This document shows positions 33,637 through 41,308 of a stretch of DNA of 64,000 bases, piece after piece. Where the stretch lies: the NCBI GenBank assembly GCA_022843625.1, contig JALHNH010000032.1, positions 1 through 64,000 of the forward strand, in the 5' to 3' direction. Each line of letters starts with the position of its first letter. Position 1 is the stretch's first letter. The DNA comes from Bryobacter sp. Lineage in GTDB: Bacteria; Acidobacteriota; Terriglobia; Bryobacterales; Bryobacteraceae. The position numbers and the translations under genes are program-made. The notes beneath the pieces are model-generated. The model made no database searches, was not told the origin of the DNA, and saw only the letters and a program-made list of their open reading frames with translations.

Positions 33637-36600
33637 ATGAACAGGACTCTAGTCGCTCTCTCGCTAGCCGTCTGCTTGGGCATTCCTGCCTACAGCCAGT
33701 CTCTCACCTCACTTTCAGGTGAAATTGTTGATCCTACCGGAGCTGCGGTTCCAGGTACCACGATTTCGCTTACCAATGTCGATAACAACACCAAACGCGA
33801 AGGCGCAACCGACGGGGAAGGCAAATATAGCTTCTCGGCTCTCTCGCCTGGAACCTACCGTTTGCTCGCGAAAAAGCCGGGCTTCTCGGACATCTCGGTT
33901 CAGCAGATTCGCCTGCTCGTCAACACCCCTGCCACCCTGAATCTCACGTTTGAAACCGTCGGCGCTGTCGCCCAGACGATCGAAATTTCTGCAGAGGGCA
34001 TTCAGCTGAATACAGTGGACGCCACCGTTGGAAATTCCTTTGGCACCAAACAGATCACCCAGCTGCCCTTTGAAGGACGTCGCGCAGACCGTATTCTCTC
34101 CCTGCAGCCCGGCATCTCCTACATCGGCGATTCCGACACCGTCAATGGTGGCTCCAACACCGCAACCGACCGTGGCGGCGTTGTCAACGGCGGCAAGAGC
34201 GATCAGTCGAATCTGACCCTAGATGGCGTCGACATCAACAATCAGCAGACCCGCGAGCCCTTCAATGGTGCGCTCCGTGTCACCCTCGACTCAGTTCAGG
34301 AATTCCGTGTCACCACCTCAAATGCCAACGCCGACTCTTCGCGTGGCTCCGGTGCGCAGATCACACTGATCACTCGCTCGGGCACCAATGAGCTTCACGG
34401 TGCCGCTTACTGGTTTGTCCGTAACAAGATGTTCAACGCGAACACCTTTTTCAACAACCTCACCACTGATGCCAGCGGCAGAGGCTTGTCCACCCCCAAG
34501 CTCAACCGCAACACCTTTGGCGGTCGTCTCGGTGGCCCGGTGATCAAGAACAAGCTCTTCTACTTCGCCAATTGGGAAGGCCAGCGCGATAGCCTCGAGC
34601 AGTCTGTCATTCGCACTGTGCCGCGCGAGAACATGCGCAACGGCCAGGTGGATTACCTCAGCCTCGGTGGCACACGCGTTTCCGTACCTGGAACTGAACT
34701 CGTGAACAAAATCGCAGGCGCAGGCTCGCTCAATGCAGCAGCCCTTGCAGTACTGAGAAGCTACCCGGCTCCCAACGACTTCACCACTGGTGACGGCCTC
34801 AACACCGCCGGCTTCCGCTTCAACTCACCACTGGCCCGGCGCTACAACACCTACGTCGCCAAAATCGACTATGTCATCAACGACAGAAACCGTCTCTTCG
34901 CGCGCGGCCAGTTACAGAATGACAACGAAGGCGGGGCACCGCAATTCCCAGGTCTGGCCCCGAACTTCGTCGACCTCAACAACTCAAAGGGTATAGCCAT
35001 CGGCTGGGATTCCACGGTCAACAGTTCGTTGATCTCATCCACCCGTTGGGGCCTCACCCGTCAGGGTCTGGAAACATCGGGCGGTGGCAACTATGCCATC
35101 ACCACTTTCCGGGGTCTCGACAATCCGGTCGGCCTGGTCCGCTCTTTCCGCCGCTTCTCCCCCACCTATAACTTCACTCAGGACTTCACCTGGACCAAGG
35201 GCAAGCACAACATCCAGTTCGGTGGAAGCATCCGCGTTTTCCAGAACGATCGTTCTAACTTCGCCAATAGCTTTTTTGGTTCCACAATCAACTCTTCTTG
35301 GATGACCGCCTCTGGTGCAATTCTCAGCGCCCCCTGGACAGACGCAGCCCTCGGCAACAACCGCATCAACGCCGGTTCACGTACATCATTCAACGATGCC
35401 ACTGCAGCCATTCTCGGTCTTGTGACTCAGGTCACCAGCCGTTACAACTACACCCCCAACCCGGACGGCACTGTAAACGCTCAGGCGCCCGGCACTGCGG
35501 TAAACCGCAACTTCCAGGGTGAAGAGGCTGAAATGTACATCTCTGATACATGGAAGGCAACCCGTAACCTCACCATCACCGGTGGTGTCCGGTACATGCA
35601 CTGGCCTGCCATCTATGAGAAGAACAGCGTCCAGACAAGCACCAACATTCGTCTCAGCGACTGGTTCGACACTCGTGTCGCCAACGCTGGCAACGGTCTC
35701 GCTGGCAACACCGGCTTGCCGCCAATTTCTTATCAGCTTGCCAACAAGGGCGGCCGTCCGCTCTATGACAACCTGAAGAACTGGTCACCACGCCTCGCAA
35801 TGGCCTATGCGCCTGAAGCGAAGTCTGGCCTTTCGAAGTTCCTCTTCGGCGGCCCCAACAAGAGCGTCATCCGTGCTGGCTTCGGTATCTACTACGACGT
35901 ACTGGGTTCAGGCCTCGTTCGTGATTTCGATGCCTCTGCACTCGGTCTCTCCACTGTGATCAACAACGCTTCGGGCCGCGAGACCGTCGCGGGCGCTCCT
36001 CGTTATACCGGTATCTTCGGTATCCCGCAGCAGCTCGTTAGCGCTCCGCCTCCAGCCGTTTTCCCGGTGGTTCAGCCCAACAACTTCGCCATCACGAATT
36101 CCATCGACGACAGGATCGCTGCTCCTTACACGATGCGCTACAACCTTACCGTTGCCCGTGAATTCGACAACGGCCTGAACATCAGCGTCGGCTACGTCGC
36201 AAGCCAAGGCAAGCGCACCATCATGAGTGAAGACTTGGCCACCCCGCTGAACATTCGTGACCCGCAATCCGGCACGGATTACTACTCAGCAGCAACGGCC
36301 CTCACTGACCTGATCCGTCGCAATGTCCCTGTCGCCCAGGTCGGTCGTATCCCTTACTGGGAAAACATGACCCCAGGCTTCGCAGGCAGTGGTCTGACGG
36401 CAACACAAGGTGCCTTCAACCTCTTCCGGGACTTTTTCCCCGATGCCACGGCCGCTGTGGAGAGCTTCGATCGTTTCAGCGATCCTAGTGCTTCCAAGCT
36501 TGGCCCCTTTGCCTACTACAGCCGTCAGTTCTCTTATCTGCGTGCACTCCGCTCGGTTGGCTTCTCCACCTACAACTCAATGCAGGTAACGGCGCAGAAG

Positions 36601-37338
36601 CGCTTCCGCAGCGGAGACCAGTTTGGCTTCAACTGGACCTGGTCTCACTCGATCGACCTTGGCTCCACCTCTGAAGACAACGCCACTGCCGGTCGCGGTG
36701 TCAGCATCAGCCCTTACAACCGCTATCAGATGCGTGGCTCCTCAGACTTCGACCAGCGCCACAGCTTCAACGCCAACTACGTCTACGGCCTGCCATTCGG
36801 CAAGGGCAAGAAGTTCCTGTCCAACGCCAGAGGCATCACCGACACCATCCTCGGTGGCTGGCAGCTCGGCGGCATCTGGCGTCAGACTTCCGGCTTGCCG
36901 GTATCTGTCGGCCACAACCGCACCTGGCCCACCAACTACAACCTCACTGGCAACGCAACCCAGATCGACAACTTTGCTGACGGCACCAACAAGAACGCTC
37001 CGGCACCTCCCGGAGGCCGCTCTGGCCCGAACATCTTCGTCGATCCTGTTGCAGCCCTTAGATCATTCGGCTTCACCAACCCTGGTGAAATCGGCACTCG
37101 TAACCCGGTACGCGGCGATGGTTTGTTCAACATCGACATGAACCTGGCCAAGAGCTTTGTGGTTCGTGAAGGTCACGCGATCCAGTTCCGTTGGGAAGTT
37201 TTCAACATTTCCAACTCAGTTCGCTTTGACCCGCTCAACATCAACCTCTCGCTGGCAAACCCCTCGTCCTTCGGCCGCTACGCCGGAACCCTGGGCGGCC
37301 CGCGCGTTATGCAGTTCGGTCTCCGCTACGACTTCTAG
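33637..37338 (+). CDS. Oar-like TonB-dependent receptor with carboxypeptidase-regulatory domain
   Basis: 1233 residues. Signal peptide (TLVALSLAVCLGIPAYSQ), then a CarboxypepD_reg beta-sandwich (about 22-105: LSGEIVDPTGAAVPGTTISLTN), a plug domain (about 115-250, with GQ-poor ITQLPFEGRRADRILSLQPG and NLTLDGVDINNQQ) and a long outer-membrane barrel ending in the aromatic LRYDF needed for insertion. No TonB box is obvious. Such receptors are numerous in Acidobacteria and take up oligosaccharides or peptides. Ribosome site AAGGAAT, well placed. A strong terminator follows the stop. Confidence 0.93.
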   Translation: MNRTLVALSLAVCLGIPAYSQSLTSLSGEIVDPTGAAVPGTTISLTNVDNNTKREGATDGEGKYSFSALSPGTYRLLAKKPGFSDISVQQIRLLVNTPATLNLTFETVGAVAQTIEISAEGIQLNTVDATVGNSFGTKQITQLPFEGRRADRILSLQPGISYIGDSDTVNGGSNTATDRGGVVNGGKSDQSNLTLDGVDINNQQTREPFNGALRVTLDSVQEFRVTTSNANADSSRGSGAQITLITRSGTNELHGAAYWFVRNKMFNANTFFNNLTTDASGRGLSTPKLNRNTFGGRLGGPVIKNKLFYFANWEGQRDSLEQSVIRTVPRENMRNGQVDYLSLGGTRVSVPGTELVNKIAGAGSLNAAALAVLRSYPAPNDFTTGDGLNTAGFRFNSPLARRYNTYVAKIDYVINDRNRLFARGQLQNDNEGGAPQFPGLAPNFVDLNNSKGIAIGWDSTVNSSLISSTRWGLTRQGLETSGGGNYAITTFRGLDNPVGLVRSFRRFSPTYNFTQDFTWTKGKHNIQFGGSIRVFQNDRSNFANSFFGSTINSSWMTASGAILSAPWTDAALGNNRINAGSRTSFNDATAAILGLVTQVTSRYNYTPNPDGTVNAQAPGTAVNRNFQGEEAEMYISDTWKATRNLTITGGVRYMHWPAIYEKNSVQTSTNIRLSDWFDTRVANAGNGLAGNTGLPPISYQLANKGGRPLYDNLKNWSPRLAMAYAPEAKSGLSKFLFGGPNKSVIRAGFGIYYDVLGSGLVRDFDASALGLSTVINNASGRETVAGAPRYTGIFGIPQQLVSAPPPAVFPVVQPNNFAITNSIDDRIAAPYTMRYNLTVAREFDNGLNISVGYVASQGKRTIMSEDLATPLNIRDPQSGTDYYSAATALTDLIRRNVPVAQVGRIPYWENMTPGFAGSGLTATQGAFNLFRDFFPDATAAVESFDRFSDPSASKLGPFAYYSRQFSYLRALRSVGFSTYNSMQVTAQKRFRSGDQFGFNWTWSHSIDLGSTSEDNATAGRGVSISPYNRYQMRGSSDFDQRHSFNANYVYGLPFGKGKKFLSNARGITDTILGGWQLGGIWRQTSGLPVSVGHNRTWPTNYNLTGNATQIDNFADGTNKNAPAPPGGRSGPNIFVDPVAALRSFGFTNPGEIGTRNPVRGDGLFNIDMNLAKSFVVREGHAIQFRWEVFNISNSVRFDPLNINLSLANPSSFGRYAGTLGGPRVMQFGLRYDF

Positions 37339-37359
37339 TCGACAGCGGTTTCTTATCGA

Positions 37360-37390
37360 AAAAGGCGGGCCTTCGGGCCCGCCTTTTCTT
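37360..37390 (+). terminator. Intrinsic terminator of the TonB receptor gene
   Basis: GGCGGGCC and GGCCCGCC pair perfectly (8 bp) with a stable TTCG tetraloop, flanked by A-rich and TTTTCTTTT sequence. It begins about 20 bases after the stop codon and separates the receptor from the next gene. Confidence 0.95.
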
Positions 37391-37409
37391 TTGTTAAACT
37401 CCCTCATAC

Positions 37410-38702
37410 ATGAAAACAATCGCAGCCCTGATTTTCTGCCTCACAGCCTCGGCCGCTGAGGTCACCTTCCATAAGCAAGTTCTCCCCATCCTCCAGAACC
37501 ACTGCCAGGGCTGCCATCGGGCAGGCGAAGCTGCCCCCATGCCGCTACTCACCTACAAAGACACCCGCCCCTTCGCCCGTGCCATCCGCGCCGCAGTCAC
37601 AAGTAAAAAGATGCCACCCTGGTTCGCCGACCCCCAGCATGGCAAATTCTCCAACAACACTTCGCTCGCGCAATCAGAGATCGACACCCTCACGACCTGG
37701 GCCGACACCGGAGCCAAAGAAGGCGCCCCCCAAGACGCCCCAGCGCCAAAAGAATTCACCAAAGGCTGGACCATCGGCAAGCCGGACCTTATCATCGACA
37801 TGCCAGCCGCACACAAAGTCCCAGCCACCGGCACTATCGAATACACCTACTTCGTAGTGCCCACCGGCTTCACTGAAGACAAATGGGTCGAGAAGATTGA
37901 AGTCCGCCCAGGCACCGCGAGCGTGGTTCATCACATCATTGCTCTCAACCGCCCCAAGGGCTCAACCTATCTGAAGGACGCACCGGCTAACGTCGCGTAC
38001 ATTCCAGACGCCAAGCCAACCATCTCCGGCAAAAAGGCATCGGGCGACGGTAGTTTCGTCGGTCTCACCGATGGTCTTGTTGAAATGCTCTCGGTCTATG
38101 TCCCCGGCGGCTTCGCCTACGACACCAAGCCCGGCCAGGCCCGCCTCATCCCTGCCGGCAGCGATCTAATCTTCCAGATCCACTACGTTACAACCGGCAA
38201 AGAAACGCTCGACCGCAGTAGCATCGGCATCGTCTTCGCCAAGGCTCCGCCAAAGGAGCGAGTCGTCAATGCCTACATTCGCAACGACAGTTTCGTAATC
38301 CCGCCGGGCGAATCCGCCCACCGCGTGGACGCAAACGTCGAAATCCAGCACGACACCAGGTTGCAATCTTTCATGCCCCACATGCACCTGCGCGGCAAAG
38401 CCTTCGAATACGTCGCCACATACCCCACCGGCGAATCCCAAACCCTGCTCAAAGTCCTCAACTATGACTTCAACTGGCAGCTCACCTACCAACTAGAAAA
38501 GCCGGTCCTGCTCCCCAAAGGCACCATACTCCGTGCCACCGCCTGGTTCGACAATTCTCCCAACAACAAATTCAATCCCGACCCCAAGTCTGAGGTCCGC
38601 TGGGGCGATCAAAGCTGGGAAGAGATGGTCGCTGGCTTTGTCGATTTCGTAGTTCCAGTTGAAGTAAATCCAGCCCGGATTGCGGTGCAAGCCAGAAAGT
38701 AG
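37410..38702 (+). CDS. Periplasmic cytochrome c/copper type II ascorbate-dependent monooxygenase-like protein
   Basis: 430 residues. Signal peptide MKTIAALIFCLTASAAE, then a heme-c motif CQGCH (about 33-37) with MPPWFADP supplying a Met ligand region, and a C-terminal part with copper-site motifs of the PHM-like monooxygenases: VVHHIIAL, FQIHYVTTG and FMPHMHLRGKAFEY. The two domains are seen together in many Acidobacteria proteins. It could oxidise a periplasmic substrate; the donor and substrate are unknown. It stands 144 bases before the RND efflux operon, same strand. Confidence 0.75.
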   Translation: MKTIAALIFCLTASAAEVTFHKQVLPILQNHCQGCHRAGEAAPMPLLTYKDTRPFARAIRAAVTSKKMPPWFADPQHGKFSNNTSLAQSEIDTLTTWADTGAKEGAPQDAPAPKEFTKGWTIGKPDLIIDMPAAHKVPATGTIEYTYFVVPTGFTEDKWVEKIEVRPGTASVVHHIIALNRPKGSTYLKDAPANVAYIPDAKPTISGKKASGDGSFVGLTDGLVEMLSVYVPGGFAYDTKPGQARLIPAGSDLIFQIHYVTTGKETLDRSSIGIVFAKAPPKERVVNAYIRNDSFVIPPGESAHRVDANVEIQHDTRLQSFMPHMHLRGKAFEYVATYPTGESQTLLKVLNYDFNWQLTYQLEKPVLLPKGTILRATAWFDNSPNNKFNPDPKSEVRWGDQSWEEMVAGFVDFVVPVEVNPARIAVQARK

Positions 38703-38811
38703 TTCATTAATCGTCACATCTTCACATGAAATGATAAAAAATATGCTCCCAGTCTGTCCTTTAGTTTAAATGGCTTAGAAGGAATCAAGCGAATCTGAAG
38801 CTGCGCCTACA

Positions 38812-38839
38812 TTGCATTAAGTTAATGCTGGACTATAAT
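38812..38839 (+). promoter_or_regulatory. Sigma70-type promoter of the RND efflux operon
   Basis: TTGCAT, 16 bases, TATAAT. The -10 box is perfect and ends 7 bases before the ATG at 38847, so transcription would begin at the start codon and the mRNA would be leaderless. Two dyads overlap it (38814-38828 between -35 and -10, and 38830-38844 over the -10). Confidence 0.7.
38814..38828. promoter_or_regulatory. Palindrome 1 of the efflux operon control region
   Basis: GCATTAA-G-TTAATGC, a perfect 15-base inverted repeat filling the spacer between -35 and -10. Position suggests an operator for a repressor or a MerR-like twisting activator. Confidence 0.6.
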
Positions 38840-38844
38840 AGTCC
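38830..38844. promoter_or_regulatory. Palindrome 2 of the efflux operon control region
   Basis: GGACTAT-A-ATAGTCC, a perfect 15-base inverted repeat centred on the -10 box, one base after palindrome 1. The pair reads as a compact operator, with no regulator gene nearby in this window. Confidence 0.6.
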
Positions 38845-38846
38845 TC

Positions 38847-40133
38847 ATGGACAGACAAGCTCGCCTTTTGCCCGACCGGGCCAGGCGAACTAAATTTTGG
38901 AGGGCCTCAACCTTTGCCTCGGCCCTCCTTTTCTTCAACTTTTCAGCACCAGCTCAGACCAAGCTCACCCTGGAACAAGCTCTTTCTTTAGCTGAGGATT
39001 ACCACCCGCTCCTCCGAGCCGGGATCGCCAGAATTGAGGGCGCACAGGCTGGCATCACCACCTCCCGTGCCTATCCCAATCCACAGGTTGGAGCCATCGC
39101 AGGTCAGCAAACTTTTCGCGTCCCTGGCAACGTCTCAGGCCTCTCCCAATTCTTCACTTTCAGCCAGCCGCTAGAGTTAGGCCCGCTACGCCCTGCCCGG
39201 CAACAAGTGGCGCAACTCAACCGCCAAAGCAACGAATACCTGCTCGCCGGCACCCGCATCAGCGTACTCTCTTCGGTCCGCAGAGCCTTCTACCAGGTAC
39301 TGCGACGCCGCTCTGAAATTGACATCCTCACCGAAAACCTCCGCCTGGTAGAAGAGTTGCGCAAGCGCATCCAGGTTCGGGTTGAAGTGGGCGAGGCCGG
39401 CCGGCTCGAACTCGTCCGCGCCGACGCCGAACTGGTAGCCGCCCGTAGCGCCGCCAACAGTGCCCGCTTGCAATACATCTCTTCACTTACGCAACTGAGA
39501 ACCAGCGTTGGCTCCACACTAGATGCTGACCTGACTGTCGAAGGAAAACTCGATCCCTTCGTCGCGCTCCCCCCGCTTGACACTCTTCGGCAACAAGCCC
39601 TTGACACGCACCCGGGCATGGCTTACCTCCGGTCTGAAATTAAGCGCTTCGAAGCCAACGTCTCCTTTGAGGTCGCCCAGCGCCGGCCGCAGCCGCAACT
39701 CGTTGCAGAAATCGAACGCCCACCCGACAGCCCAAGCTACCGCGTCGGTGTATCGATCCCAATCAACTTGTGGAACCGCCGCGAGGGCCCCATCGCCGAA
39801 GCCGCCGCCCAGGTGCGTGCTGTGAGCGCACAAGCCCAGAACCGCGAACTTGAATTCGTATCGGGTCTCGAAAGCGCCTACGCCCGCTACAACCTCGCCA
39901 CACAGCAATTAGCCGCCTTCGAACAAGGCCTCTTCGTCGAAGCCACAGAAGCAGTGCGTGCCGCCGAAGTCGCCTATCGCCTCGGCGAACGGGGCATTCT
40001 CGAAGTACTCGACGCACAGCGCGTGCTGCGTACTGTCCGCCTTGACTTCCTCAACGCACAATATGACCGTCAGGCTGCCCTCATCGATCTCGACGAGCTA
40101 AGGGCAAGCGATCTCCGGAGAAACATTCCATGA
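38847..40133 (+). CDS. TolC-family outer membrane efflux protein (CusC/CzcC-like)
   Basis: 428 residues from ATG 38847. A long basic n-region then the signal sequence TFASALLFFNFSAPAQ. Two outer-membrane-efflux-protein repeats of long helices are visible: EQALSLAEDYHPLLRAGIAR near 40, RRAFYQVLRRRSEIDILTEN, and VAYRLGERGILEVLDAQRVL near 385, the classical repeat end. It forms the trimeric duct of a three-part pump with the adaptor and RND genes that follow. Its stop overlaps the adaptor start (ATGA). No earlier ATG exists; the start is close to a strong -10 box. Confidence 0.92.
   Translation: MDRQARLLPDRARRTKFWRASTFASALLFFNFSAPAQTKLTLEQALSLAEDYHPLLRAGIARIEGAQAGITTSRAYPNPQVGAIAGQQTFRVPGNVSGLSQFFTFSQPLELGPLRPARQQVAQLNRQSNEYLLAGTRISVLSSVRRAFYQVLRRRSEIDILTENLRLVEELRKRIQVRVEVGEAGRLELVRADAELVAARSAANSARLQYISSLTQLRTSVGSTLDADLTVEGKLDPFVALPPLDTLRQQALDTHPGMAYLRSEIKRFEANVSFEVAQRRPQPQLVAEIERPPDSPSYRVGVSIPINLWNRREGPIAEAAAQVRAVSAQAQNRELEFVSGLESAYARYNLATQQLAAFEQGLFVEATEAVRAAEVAYRLGERGILEVLDAQRVLRTVRLDFLNAQYDRQAALIDLDELRASDLRRNIP
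38862..38935 (+). promoter_or_regulatory. Possible attenuator inside the start of the TolC gene
   Basis: A first hairpin pairs CGCCT (38862) with AGGCG (38883) around an inner GCCC/GGGC. A second pairs GGAGGGCC (38899) with GGCCCTCC (38921) and is followed by TTTTCTT, an intrinsic-terminator shape. An alternative pairing joins GGGCCAGGC (38878-38886) to GCCTCGGCCC (38916-38925), excluding both. Such mutually exclusive forms are typical of attenuators, but all lie in a GC-rich coding region, so chance is possible. Confidence 0.4.
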
Positions 40134-41305
40134 CCATACATCCCTCTCTTAGCCTGGCCCTTTTGGCTTGTCTATTCGTCTCCAGTTGCTCTAAAACCAA
40201 CGAAACGGCATCTGCCAAAACACAACCCGCAGCCAAGGCCCCGTCGGATCCCATGGCCATTAAACCCAATCCCACTCTGCTCAAGGATCTCAAGATTGGA
40301 GAACCCGCCACCTCTGATATCGGAACCAGCCACACCGTAGCGGCCCGAGTAGAAGTGGATGAAACCCGCGTCACCCGCGTGGGCTCGCCCGTTCTCGGCC
40401 GCATCAGTTCGATCTTGGTAACCGAAGGCCAGCAAGTCCAGAAGGGCCAAGTCCTCGCGCTGCTCAACAGCACTGGCTTGTCCGACGCGCAACTCGGCTT
40501 CCTCAAGGCAATCTCCTCCAAACAGTTGGCCCAGCGCGCGGTAGACCGTGCGCAGCAACTCCTGAAGGCAGACGTGATCGGCTCGGCAGAACTGCAACGC
40601 CGCGAAGCCGAACTCGCCGAAGCTACAGCCGAACTCGATGCAGCCCGCGATCAACTGGTCCTCCTCGGCATGACGGCAGAATCCGTCGAAGACCTCCGCA
40701 GAACCCGCAGCATCAATTCCGTCGCTCGCGTAATCGCCCCCATGGACGGCACGGTCCTCGACCGCAAAGTAACCCTCGGCCAAATGATCCAACCTTCCGA
40801 CACTGTCTTCGATATCGCAGAACTCTCCCATGTCTGGCTGGTTGCAGACGTACCTGAGTCCAACTCTAGTCTGCTCGCCAACGGCTTACCTGTCGAGGCT
40901 CACCTCGCTGCTTTTCCAGAACGAAAACTCTTCGGCAAGCTTTCCTTCATCGGAGCCACTCTAAACCCGGAAACAAGAACTGTGCGCGCTCGCATGGACC
41001 TTCCCAACCCAAGCGGCCGCTTCAAGCCAGCCATGCTCGCTTCCATGATTTTCAAAGACAAAGCGAACAAGCGGATGGTTGTCCCGCTCTCGGCGGTGGT
41101 ACGCGAAGGCAATACCGAAAGTCTTTTCGTCGAAACCTCGCCCGGCAACTTTCGACTGATTCCAGTGCTCCTCGGCGAAGAACTCGAAGGCATCCGCATA
41201 CTCCTCGACGGCATCAAGCCCGGGCAGAGAATCGTTCTCGACGGCGCATTTCATCTCAACAACGAACGCCGCCGCCTCGCCGTAGGCAGCAGCGAAGGAG
41301 CCTAG
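40130..41305 (+). CDS. RND efflux periplasmic adaptor (CusB/CzcB-like), lipoprotein
   Basis: 391 residues. Lipobox VSSC (about residue 20) shows a lipid anchor. Lipoyl/barrel-sandwich part near 75-100 and 190-210 (VGSPVLGRISSILVTEGQQVQKG; VIAPMDGTVLDRKV), a helical hairpin between them (residues about 105-185), and a beta-barrel domain around 215-300 (HVWLVADVPES). It bridges TolC and the RND pump. Four bases overlap with the TolC stop, three from the pump start. Confidence 0.93.
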   Translation: MTIHPSLSLALLACLFVSSCSKTNETASAKTQPAAKAPSDPMAIKPNPTLLKDLKIGEPATSDIGTSHTVAARVEVDETRVTRVGSPVLGRISSILVTEGQQVQKGQVLALLNSTGLSDAQLGFLKAISSKQLAQRAVDRAQQLLKADVIGSAELQRREAELAEATAELDAARDQLVLLGMTAESVEDLRRTRSINSVARVIAPMDGTVLDRKVTLGQMIQPSDTVFDIAELSHVWLVADVPESNSSLLANGLPVEAHLAAFPERKLFGKLSFIGATLNPETRTVRARMDLPNPSGRFKPAMLASMIFKDKANKRMVVPLSAVVREGNTESLFVETSPGNFRLIPVLLGEELEGIRILLDGIKPGQRIVLDGAFHLNNERRRLAVGSSEGA

Positions 41306-41308
41306 CCA

